64,000 nucleotides of DNA. It comes from Ooceraea biroi (lineage: Eukaryota > Arthropoda > Insecta > Hymenoptera > Formicidae). Below the pieces are notes generated by a model. The model had not been told where the DNA came from, ran no database searches, and saw only the letters and a program-made list of their open reading frames with translations. Position 1 is the first letter of the stretch, and each line of letters begins with the position of its first letter. Made by a program: the position numbers and the translations under genes. Of the stretch, positions 13,570 through 22,979 are shown one piece after another. Location of the stretch: positions 3,472,001 to 3,536,000 of the forward strand of contig NC_039517.1 of assembly GCF_003672135.1 (NCBI RefSeq), read 5' to 3'.

Positions 13570-13726
13570 GATTCGCTCTTTCTACGGAGGAATTCACTCT
13601 GAGTACAAAAATAAAGAATATAATTCTACTAATTATTTCATGACTTTTCTTCGTTATTTCAATCTCTCACGCAATGCAATCAGAATGATAATCAGCATAA
13701 TGGAATTCACTAAATGGAATATATTA

Positions 13727-15019
13727 TTGGGTTGTTCGGAAAGTAATTTCGTTTTTCACAAAGAGATGTCGTTAGTCGCGTTCCTCGATACTTAACCTTA
13801 CTCTAAGCGGCAAATTCGTTTTATATTTTGACAACTGACATTTCAGACGTCATTTAGTATCTTATTGTGTTGCGATCTGTCAAGTAATTGTTTTTTGGCA
13901 TCACATCAAACATGGAAAATCGAAGTGAGCATTTTCGTAATAGTTTGCTTTTTTACTACCGAAAGGGTAAAAATGCAGTGCAAGCGAGAAAAAAATTGTG
14001 TACCGTGTACGGAGAAGATGTATTGAGTGAACGTCAGTGTCAGAATTGGTTTTCGAAATTTCGTACTGGAAATTTCGATTTAAAAGATGCACCACGTTCA
14101 GGTCGGCCAATTAAAGCTGATGACGAGAAAATAAAGGCTCTGGTGGATGCAAACCGTCGCATAACAACACGCGAAATTGCTGAAAAGTTAAATTTATCGA
14201 ATTCGACCGTTTACGATTATTTGAAACGCCTTGGATTCGTTTCAAAGCTCGATATTTGGGTTCCACACAATTTAAAGGAAATTGACTTGATTCGACGCAT
14301 TACCATCTGCGATTCATCGTTGAAACGTGAAGAAAATGAACCATTTTTGAAGCGAATCATAACTGGAGATGAAAAATGGATTGTTTACAACAATGTTAAG
14401 CGAAAACGATCATGGTCCAGGCAAGATGAACCTGCTCAATCGACATCCAAGGCAGATATTCATCAAAAGAAGATCATGCTTTCTGTATGGTGGGATTGGA
14501 AGGGAATCGTATTTTTCGAGCTACTACCAAGCAACCAGACGATTGATTCGAAAGTGTATTGTCGTCAGCTGGATGAATTGGATGCTGCCATCAAGCAGAA
14601 GCGACCAGAATTGGCGAATAGGAAAGGTGTCGTATTCCATCACGACAATGCCAGACCAAACACAAGTTTGGTCACTCGCCAGAAGCTTTTACAGCTTGGA
14701 TGGGATGTGCTACCACACCCACCATACTCTCCTGATCTGGCACCATCCGATTACCATTTGTTCCGGTCTCTACAAAATTCTTTGAACAATGTAAACTTCG
14801 ATTCAAATGAAGGCGTCAAAAACCACTTGCTTCAATTTTTTGTCAATAAGGAGAAGGACTTCTATGAGCGTGGAATCTTAAAGTTGCCAGAAAGATGGCG
14901 AAAGGTAGTGGAACAAAATGGCCAATATAATACATCACTGAATAAAATTTATTCTAAATATGAAAAAACCGCCTTTCATTTTTCCTTGAAAAAACGAAAT
15001 AACTTTCCGAACAACCCAA
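13727..15019 (+). mobile_element. Full-length mariner element 1
   Basis: 1,293 bp bounded by imperfect terminal inverted repeats that start TTGGGTTGTTCGGAAAGTAA and end with the complement of TTGGGTTGTTCGGAAAGTTA. TA target duplications lie at 13725-13726 and 15020-15021. Size, ends and encoded DD34D transposase are those of the mariner family. It lies between GMC gene 3 and Flo2 exon 1. Confidence 0.95.
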
Positions 15020-15090
15020 TAAATAAGATATTTCCAAGTAATGTATTTGCAAGCGTCCAACTATCAGCGATAAAGACAGGTATGTATTGA
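13912..15090 (+). CDS. Mariner transposase with read-through C-terminus
   Basis: An open frame of 392 codons from ATG 13912. It holds a paired helix-turn-helix N-terminal half (EHFRNSLLFYYRKGKNAVQA, then the SGRP linker) and a catalytic half with ITGDEKW, HHDNARP and APSDYH. The last two aspartates are separated by exactly 34 residues, giving an intact DD34D triad. WVPHNL and YSPDLAPSD, both hallmarks of mariner, are present. Family members normally stop shortly after NGQY. Here that stop is absent, and the frame continues through the right terminal repeat and 71 bp beyond it. No frameshift or internal stop is seen, so the copy is young or under-decayed; whether the extended protein works is unknown. 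Confidence 0.9.
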   Translation: MENRSEHFRNSLLFYYRKGKNAVQARKKLCTVYGEDVLSERQCQNWFSKFRTGNFDLKDAPRSGRPIKADDEKIKALVDANRRITTREIAEKLNLSNSTVYDYLKRLGFVSKLDIWVPHNLKEIDLIRRITICDSSLKREENEPFLKRIITGDEKWIVYNNVKRKRSWSRQDEPAQSTSKADIHQKKIMLSVWWDWKGIVFFELLPSNQTIDSKVYCRQLDELDAAIKQKRPELANRKGVVFHHDNARPNTSLVTRQKLLQLGWDVLPHPPYSPDLAPSDYHLFRSLQNSLNNVNFDSNEGVKNHLLQFFVNKEKDFYERGILKLPERWRKVVEQNGQYNTSLNKIYSKYEKTAFHFSLKKRNNFPNNPINKIFPSNVFASVQLSAIKTGMY

Positions 15091-16038
15091 TTATTACACG
15101 GCAAACTTGCAAGTTGCTATTAAGCGGAAAAATTCAAGCTATATATAAATTCATATAAATTCTTGATAAAAAATGTATTAAAAGCGAAGTATCGCACATT
15201 TCTTTTTTTTAAATAGATTTATCGAGTTAATTTTTTTATGTTCCGTTGCTCGTCCATAGTTACAGAAAGTTGCTACGCGCAATCATTATATCTGACCTTA
15301 ATTTTCATATGGGGTGCGTGCATATAATACGATTCCTACCCAAGGAATTTATCCATTATTTATCGTTTATTGCGTATCTCTTATCATTGACTCAATGACT
15401 CAACCTTGATATTGCTACAGAAGCTATTAATTTTTTACACTGCTCGCGATATATCACGATAAGGCACTTGCAAATGGATTAAGCTTGGAAAGCAACAAGG
15501 AAGACATAACGAGTATTGTGCAATGAGTCATGTGCATAATTGTAGTGCTATATATAATACGTTTAAGGCATGACGTAAAGAGATTAATTACCGCCTGAAC
15601 GCAAAACAGTGACATCTAAAACAGACGCAAAAACACTTTGTTATTGTTATTACCGCGAAGTAATTTAACGAGAATCAATTGATTCACTGTGCGCAAAGCC
15701 TGCTTATTAAATATCTCTTTTTAGATACTCTGTTTAATCATATGACACGTAATAACACGTTTCCATACGAAGGAAAGGGAATTAATTAATCGAACAGGTC
15801 GTCTCATCATTCCCTGGAAGATCCTTATCATCATATAACAGAATTCTAAGAACCACCATTTCGCAAGTAACACTCTCAGACTCTTTTACTCCTGCAAAAC
15901 CTAGTTCTCCTAAATGTATGTCTCTTCTGAGACGCACTATGGATGCTTGATCCTTTTCTTTGCCCTACATTGTATTCCAATATACTGTTTCGCAGAGTAC
16001 GCACAGGAGGTTCGTAAAGCTCCAGATGCAATTGCCGG
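15020..16038. other. Non-coding Flo2 intron sequence
   Basis: AT-rich, without a recognised gene. A short frame at about 15995-16138 follows an acceptor-like CTGTTTCGCAG and runs into the palindrome. It has no recognisable family and is not called as a gene. Confidence 0.4.
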
Positions 16039-16598
16039 ACACTTCAATGCTAAACTATTCGAATCCATGAGCAAATTCGCTCAACGAAGATCTCACGAGA
16101 GTACATGTGTGCACTTGAACACAAAGTGTTTGCAGTAGGTCTGTTCTTTTCAGCTGCACTGCTGAACTGGTGCAATAAGTTGGAGTGAGAAAAAATATAC
16201 TTGTCTCACTTTAAGGTATTGCACTAGTTCAGCAGTGCAGCTGAAAAGAAGACATAGGGTACGGTCCAAGTCACGCTTCGGAGCGCTTCTAGACACTTTC
16301 CATCCTCTTCCTTCTGTCAAATGAGAAGAAGATAGAAAGTGTCTAGAAGCGCTCGAAGCGTGACTTGGACCCTTACCCTATGTCTGTTCTTTTCAGCTGC
16401 ACTGCTGAACTAGTGCAATACCTTAAAGTGAGACAAGTATATTTTTTCTCACTCCAACTTATTGCACCAGTTCAGCAGTGCAGCTGAAAAGAACAGACCC
16501 ACTGCAAACACTTTGTGTTCAAGTGCACACATGTACTCTCGTGAGATCTTCGTTGAGCGAATTTGCTCATGGATTCGAATAGTTTAGCATTGAAGTGT
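16039..16598. repeat. 560-bp near-perfect palindrome with nested hairpins
   Basis: The sequence from 16039 inward matches the complement of the sequence from 16598 inward over arms of about 275 bp, with roughly 96% identity by eye, and meets in a loop of about 10 nt near 16318. Each arm also contains its own ~105-bp hairpin bounded by CTTTTCAGCTGCACTGCTGA and its complement. It lies in Flo2 intron 1, about 155 nt downstream of the Flo2 donor. No target duplication or transposase was recognised, so the origin (foldback transposon or local inverted duplication) is open. Confidence 0.9.
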
Positions 16599-16752
16599 AC
16601 CCCTAGTATATCAATCAAGCGTTATTAAGCAGAGAGACAATTGGACGACGTCGTAAACGAGTCGAGCGAAGCAGCTTAGAGGTGCATGTCGCAACGCTCG
16701 AGATTACGTGCGTCGACGCTAGCAAGGCGAAGAAGACTCGGGCACTGCTTAC

Positions 16753-16801
16753 CCGACACTACGAGAGCCTCGTTCGGGCCGCAGGTGTGAACGTTTCCCA
16801 T
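16753..16801 (-). CDS. Flo2: Flotillin-2, first coding exon (partial gene)
   Basis: The reverse strand reads MGNVHTCGPNEALVVSG, the highly conserved N-terminus of flotillin-2 (reggie-1). The glycine and cysteine-bearing start is used for acylation and membrane attachment in this family. The exon is 49 nt from the ATG at 16801 and ends at 16753 with donor G|GTAAGC in phase 1. Flotillin-2 scaffolds lipid microdomains at the plasma membrane and endosomes. Remaining exons must lie beyond the left edge, so the three GMC genes are nested in intron 1 on the opposite strand. Nesting of GMC genes in a Flo2 intron is known from other insects. Confidence 0.85.
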
Positions 16802-17282
16802 CGCTGCAATTAACCTTCCTGTTCCTAACCACCAAAGTAACGCGCGAATAACCACGGGAGCGACGGGGAGCCGGCGCGGTCGAAAATAACAACGGCACTG
16901 CCGCGGGCCGATAACACTCTGGCGCGCGACGCACGCAACACGGGATAACACGCGATTCTTTCAAAACGCCCGGCGAATCATTAATAACACACGATAAGTC
17001 GCGTTAATCGTCAATCAACACAGTTACGCTACGAACTGTACGAAAGCCACTGCCCCGAAGTCGCGCGCGCTTGCCGAAAGTCCCTGGACCGAGCAGTGTT
17101 GTCAATCGAGCGGACCGCGAGCGATATCTCGCGTGCACTTTCCTGCCTGCACTTTGTGCCCTCCGGCTTTTCTCTGCGTTTGACGCACGCCAATTTTACT
17201 GCGGACGCAGAAGGTGCAACGTGACGCGACTTTGTCTCCAAATCGACTATTGAAACCTATGCAAATCGATAAGATGCGCGTA
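16802..17282 (-). promoter_or_regulatory. Flo2: GC-rich promoter and 5' UTR region of flotillin-2
   Basis: Immediately upstream of the Flo2 start codon the DNA becomes clearly GC- and CpG-rich compared with its AT-rich surroundings, as expected of a broad housekeeping promoter. No TATA box is evident. It is truncated by mariner element 2, whose end is 481 bp from the start codon. Confidence 0.5.
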
Positions 17283-18567
17283 TTGGGTCATTAAGTATGA
17301 AACTTTACAAATGTAAAAGCGCCATCTTTAACATTTGTTATCTCAAATTTGGCGCCAGACGTCAGTATCAGGTTAGGTTAGTGTGATAGATGTATGTTCG
17401 CTCTTCAAATGTCATATTTGTTTGTTCAAATATCTTCATTAGTTTTATTGGTCGATTCTTTTTTATAGAACTATGGAAAAGTCCAAAATTCGTGTGATTT
17501 ATGAATACGAGTTCCGCCGTGGAACCACGGTGTCGGAGACAGCTCGTAATATCAACGCTGTATTTGGTGAAGGTTCAACTACTAAAGCAACGGTGGGCAA
17601 TTGGTTCAAAAACTTCAGAGATGGAGATTTCAGCCTCGCTATGAGCCACGTGGAAGACCAAAGACGAAGGTGGATAATGATCACTCGAGAGCCGTAGTAG
17701 AGTCCGATCCATCTCAAAGTGCACGTGAATTGGCATCGATATTCAATGTTTCCATACCCACCATATTGGTTCGTTTAGCTGCAATTGGTAAGATAAAGAA
17801 GTTGGACAAATGGGTCCCGCACGAATCGACCGATGCGCAGCAGGCGCAACGTCTAGAGGCTTCCCTTTCTTTGCTTTCCCGTCACAAAAATGAATCTTTT
17901 TTTAATCGAATTGTGACCTGCGATGAAAAGTGGATACTCTACGACAATCGTAAACGCTCACATCAGTGGTTGAACGCTGATGAACCACCGAGACATCACG
18001 CGAAATCCAACATTACACAGAAGAAGCTTATGGTGACTGTTTGGTGGTCCAGGTCAGGTGTTATCTACTACAACTTTATGAAACCTCGTACATCGATAAC
18101 GGCTGAAGTATATTGCAAGCAACTGGACGAAATGATGCAACAACTTGCTATTAAACAACCGAAATTGGTCAATCGGTCAATGCCAATCCTGTTGCATGAC
18201 AATGCTCGACCGCACACTGCACGACTGACCGTGGCAAAGCTACAGGAGTTGGAATTGGAAACTCTCCGTCATCCACCATATTCACCAGATCTATCACCTA
18301 CCGACTATCACTTCTTCCGGAATTTGGACAACTTCTTGGTGGGAAAATTCTTCAATTCTCAACAGGCAGTCGAAACAGCCTTCCGCGACTTCATCGATTC
18401 CCGTACTCCTGGCTTCTATAGTAGAGGCATAGACCAACTACCACTAAAATGGCAGAAGTGTGTAGATAACATGGGCGCGTACTTCGATTGAAAATAAATC
18501 ATGTCCATGTGCCAAAAAATGCAAAAGTTTATGTTCTATTTGTAAAGTTTCATACTTAATGACCCAA
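17283..18567 (+). mobile_element. Mariner element 2 (cecropia-like lineage)
   Basis: 1,285 bp bounded by terminal inverted repeats TTGGGTCATTAAGTATGAAA and its complement, with TA duplications at 17281-17282 and 18568-18569. Its transposase differs strongly from that of mariner element 1, so two lineages are present within 5 kb. It sits immediately upstream of the Flo2 promoter. Confidence 0.95.
17473..18491 (+). pseudogene. Mariner transposase broken by one frameshift
   Basis: The N-terminal part starts at ATG 17473 (MEKSKIRVIYEYEFRRGTTV) in one frame. From about 17640 the homology continues in another frame (GRPKTKVDND, then WVPHES) to a stop at 18491. The junction falls at the SGRP linker, where a few bases seem lost. 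The catalytic half is otherwise intact: TCDEKW, LHDNARP and SPTDYH with 34 residues between the last two Asp (DD34D). The sequence style (NADEPPRHH, MGAYFD end) resembles the cecropia-type mariners. Confidence 0.88.
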
Positions 18568-18853
18568 TACATGTACATGACTCATGTAATTTATACAATT
18601 TCTCTCTCTGCATATGTGTAATGTACAACACACTAAGGAGGATTTTCGTATATTTTTCTGATGAGTATCACCAGAGAGAAGCCTGAGAGCGGTCACGCTC
18701 GAGTTTTAACTGTAACGCCTCAAACGTGGACATATGCGTTCCACTTGACGCTCCCAACGCTCGCGGCGTCATTCTATCTTTATTCAATATTCAGTGAGCA
18801 ATAAAGATAGACTCACTTCAATCACTTCAATGTCCACGTTTGAGGCGTTACAG
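18568..18853. other. Spacer with a 24-nt-arm hairpin
   Basis: Between mariner 2 and array A. CTGTAACGCCTCAAACGTGG at about 18709 pairs with its complement at about 18833-18853. No coding sequence is seen. Confidence 0.6.
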
Positions 18854-21800
18854 TTAAGGGGGGAGCCTGCTTTAGAACGCTGAAAATAAGGTGCATTTTA
18901 CGAATTGTTTTTGGAGAAACTATACAGTGGATCATTATAAAACTTTGATGCATTTATTAGTACATGTTTAAGGATAAAAAAAATTATTTTTTGATTTGAA
19001 TATATCGCTCGTAGAGGTCGTCCTGGAGAAATCTTAGTGCAGCCGCGTCGCCGGCATTGCAAATTGGTGAGCGTTCTCCTGCCTCCAAATTTCGTCTAAA
19101 CTGAAAAATTGAAATATCTTCGCGTTATTTATGAATTCCCATCGTCGATGAACCAAAGAGAGAAGAGAAAAGTTGAAAAGTGCCAAAATGGTGGAGCTTC
19201 GAACACAAAAGTACGATTTTTAGGCAAAGTTTTTGAACTTTTTCATGCAAAAATAATTGTTTAACTTAATGTTTTTATGAATATTAAAGGTTCATCGACG
19301 ATGGGAATTCATAAATAACGAGAAAATATTTCAATTTTTCAGTTTGGATGAAATTTGGAGGCAGGAGAATGCTCACCAATTTACAATGCCTCCAGGACGA
19401 CCTCTACAGGCGATATATTCAAATCAAAAAATAATTTTTTTTATCTTTAAACATGTACTAATAAATGCATCAAAGTTTTATAATGATCCGCTGTATAGTT
19501 TCTCCAAAAAAATTCGTAAAATTATACTTTATTTTCAACGTTCTGAAGCAGGCTCCCCCCTTAACGCGTTTCGAGCGATGGCATTAAGGGGGGAGCCTGC
19601 TTTAGAACGCTGAAAATAAGGTATATTTTACGAATTGTTTTTGGAGAAACTATACAGCGGATCATTATAAAACTTTGATGCATTTATTAGTACATGTTTA
19701 AGGATAAAAAAAATTATTTTTTGATTTGAATATATCGCTCGTAGAGGTCGTCCTGGAGAAATCTTAGTGCAGCCGCGTCGCCGGCATTGCAAATTGGTGA
19801 GCGTTCTCCTGCCTCCAAATTTCGTCTAAACTGAAAAATTGAAATATCTTCTCGTTATTTATGAATTCCCATCGTCGATGAACCAAAGAGAGAAGAAAAA
19901 AGTTGAAAAGTGCCAAAATGGTGGAGCTTGGAACACAAAAGTACGATTTTTAGGCAAAGTTTTTGAACTTTTTCATGCAAAAATAATTGTTCAACTTAAT
20001 GTTTTTATGAATATTAAAGGTTCATCGACGATGGGAATTCATAAATAACGAGAAAATATTTCAATTTTTCAGTTTGGATGAAATTTGGAGGCAGGAGAAT
20101 GCCCACCAATTTACAATGCCTCCAGGACGACCTCTACAGGCGATATATTCAAATCAAAAAATAATTTTTGTTATCTTTAAACATGTACTAATAAATGCAT
20201 CAAAGTTTTATAATGATCCGCTGTATAGTTTCTCCAAAACAGTTCGTAAAATTATACCTTATTTTCAACATTCTAAAGCAGGCTCCCCCCTTAACGCGTT
20301 TCGAGCGATGGCATTAAGGGGGGAGCCTGCTTTAGAACGCTGAAAATAAGGTATATTTTACGAATTGTTTTTGGAGAAACTATACAGCGGAACAATATAA
20401 AACTTTGATGCATTTATTAGTACATGTTTGAAGATAAAAAAATTATTTTTTGATTTGAATATATCGCTCGTAGAGGTCGTCTTGGAGAAATCTTAGTGCA
20501 GCCGCGTCGCCGGCATTGCAAATTGGTGAGCATTCTCCTGACTCCAAATTTCGTCTAAACTGAAAAATTGAAATATCTTCTCGTTATTTATGAATTCCCA
20601 TCGTCGATGAACCAAAAAGAGAAGAAAAAAGTTGAAAAGTGCCAAAATGGTGGAGCTTGGAACACAAAAGTACGATTTTTAGGCAAAGTTTTTGAACTTT
20701 TTCATGCAAAAATAATTGTTCAACTTAATGTTTTTATGAATATTAAAGGTTCATCGACGATGGGAATTCATAAATAACGAGAAAATATTTAAATTTTTCA
20801 GTTTGGATGAAATTTGGAGGCAGGAGAATGCCCACCAATTTACAATGCCTCCAGGACGACCTCTACAGGCGATATATTCAAATCAAAAAATAATTTTTGT
20901 TATCTTTAAACATGTACTAATAAATGCATCAAAGTTTTATAATGATCCGCTGTATAGTTTCTCCAAAAAAGTTCGTAAAATTATACCTTATTTTCAACGT
21001 TCTAAAGCAGGCTCCCCCCTTAACGCGTTTCGAGCGGTGGCATTAAGGGGGGAGCCTGCTTTAGAACGCTGAAAATAAGGTACATTTTACGAATTGTTTT
21101 TGGAGAAACTATACAGCGGATCATTATAAAACTTTGATGCATTTATTAGTACATGTTTGAAGATAAAAAAATTATTTTTTGATTTGAATATATCGCTCGT
21201 AGAGGTCGTCTTGGAGAAATCTTAGTGCAGCCGCGTCGCCGGCATTGCAAATTGGTGAGCATTCTCCTGCCTCCAAATTTCGTCTAAACTGAAAAATTGA
21301 AATATCTTCTCGTTATTTATGAATTCCCATCGTCGATGAACCAAAGAGAAAAGAAAAAAGTTGAAAAGTGCCAAAATGGTGAAGCTTGGAACACAAAAGT
21401 ACGATTGTTAGGCAAAGTTTTTGAACTTTTTCATGCAAAAATAATTGTTCAACTTAATGTTTTTATGAATATTAAAGGTTCATCGACGATGGGAATTCAT
21501 AAATAACGAGAAAATATTTAAATTTTTCAGTTTGGATGAAATTTGGAGGCAGGAGAATGCCCACCAATTTACAATGCCTCCAGGACGACCTCTACAGGCG
21601 ATATATTCAAATCAAAAAATAATTTTTGTTATCTTTAAACATGTACTAATAAATGCATCAAAGTTTTATAATGATCCGCTGTATAGTTTCTCCAAAAAAG
21701 TTCGTAAAATTATACCTTATTTTCAACGTTCTAAAGCAGGCTCCCCCCTTAACGCGTTTCGAGCGATGGCATTAAGGGGGGAGCCTGCTTTAGAACGCTG

Positions 21801-22519
21801 AAAATAAGGTACATTTTACGAATTGTTTTTGGAGAAACTATACAGCGGATCATTATAAAACTTTGATGCATTTATTAGTACATGTTTAAAGATAAAAAAA
21901 TTATTTTTTGATTTGAATATATCGCTCGTAGAGGTCGTCTTGGAGAAATCTTAGTGCAGCCGCGTCGCCGGCACTGCAAATTGGTGAGCATTCTCCTGCC
22001 TCCAAATTTCGTCTAAACTGAAAAATTGAAATATCTTCTCGTTATTTATGAATTCCCATCGTCGATGAACCAAAGAGAAAAGAAAAAAGTTGAAAAGTGC
22101 CAAAATGGTGGAGCTTGGAACACAAAAGTACGATTTTTAGGCAAAGTTTTTGAACTTTTTCATGCAAAAATAATTGTTCAACTTAATGTTTTTATGAATA
22201 TTAAAGGTCCATCGACGATGGGAATTCATAAATAAGAAGAAAATATTTCAATTTTTCAGTTTGGATGAAATTTGGAGGCAGTAGAATGCTCACCAATTTA
22301 CAATGCCTCCAGGACGACCTCTACAGGCGATATATTCAAATCAAAAAATAATTTTTTTATCTTTAAACATGTACTAATAAATGCATAAAAGTTTTATAAT
22401 GATCCGCTGTATAGTTTCTCCAAAAAAATTCGTAAAATTATACCTTATTTTCAACGTTCTAAAGCAGGCTTCCCCCTTAAAACGCGAGCGTGACCGCTCT
22501 CAAGCTTCTCTCGGTATCA
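18666..22519. repeat. Outer inverted repeat pair bracketing array A
   Basis: A ~44-bp sequence at 18666-18709 (core GAGAGCGGTCACGCTCGAGT) is repeated in inverted orientation at 22477-22519. Array A and a small hairpin lie between them. A diverged third copy of the core (CCGCTCTCAGGTTTCTCTCT) is at about 37196, upstream of the kinesin gene. Confidence 0.75.
18854..22480. repeat. Array A: five tandem ~711-bp TTAA foldback units
   Basis: Units at 18854-19564, 19584-20294, 20314-21023, 21043-21752 and 21772-22480. Each starts TTAAGGGGGGAGCCTGCTTT and ends with its complement, giving inverted arms of about 290-320 bp around a ~140-bp loop. Successive units are separated by a constant 19-bp linker CGCGTTTCGAGCGATGGCA (one copy has G for A), so the period is 729-730 bp. 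One arm carries a 28-bp segment missing from the other, which gives each unit a direction. Units are nearly identical. Short frames repeated in every unit are by-products and not genes. Confidence 0.95.
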
Positions 22520-22979
22520 CGTGATGTCACGTGTTGAGAGAGATGTATTGCACGGAACTTTTCCCTCGGGCGCGCGCCGATGACGCGAATGGAGAGAGAA
22601 AGATGAGTGGCTACTTAACCTTCTCCCTCGCTCCTAACCGCTAATCGCCATCACTTTGCGGTACGTTCCGATTTCTGTACACTGGGTTACGGATTAATGG
22701 CTCACGCGTTTAATGCAAAAAGGCAATTTTGTATCAAACTCATTGTATCAGAATGTTTATAAATTTGTCTCATGTTTGGTATGTTAACCACACATGTACA
22801 CTTGGTTACGTACATGAGTTGTGTACTGTACTCGCCATCTTTTCCAGTTGACAAGCTCGAGACAGCTCAGGAGGCTGTCGCTTTGTTTTTGTAATACTTT
22901 TGTACAAGAATTGTGCAGCATAGTTGCCGGTGAAACCGAGGGTTTAATTGATTGTCACGTGTGCACGGTGGTAAGAACG
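22481..22979 (+). promoter_or_regulatory. Promoter and 5' UTR region of the Ocrl gene
   Basis: Contains the right outer repeat, then a moderately GC-rich stretch leading to the start codon at 22980. No clear TATA box or initiator was identified. Confidence 0.35.

Noticed and set aside
15914..16138. Possible secreted-peptide gene or terminal exon before the palindrome
   Set aside because: Hydrophobic start and an acceptor-like site exist, but most of the frame is inside the palindrome arm and no family is recognisable.
19344..22235. Repeated 69-89-codon frames in every unit of arrays A, B and C
   Set aside because: They recur because the repeat recurs, lie across inverted arms, show no coding-type substitution pattern and match no family.
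18854..22480. Regularly spaced repeats as a CRISPR array
   Set aside because: Units are hundreds of bases long with TTAA ends, in a eukaryotic genome; no short repeat/unique spacer layout.
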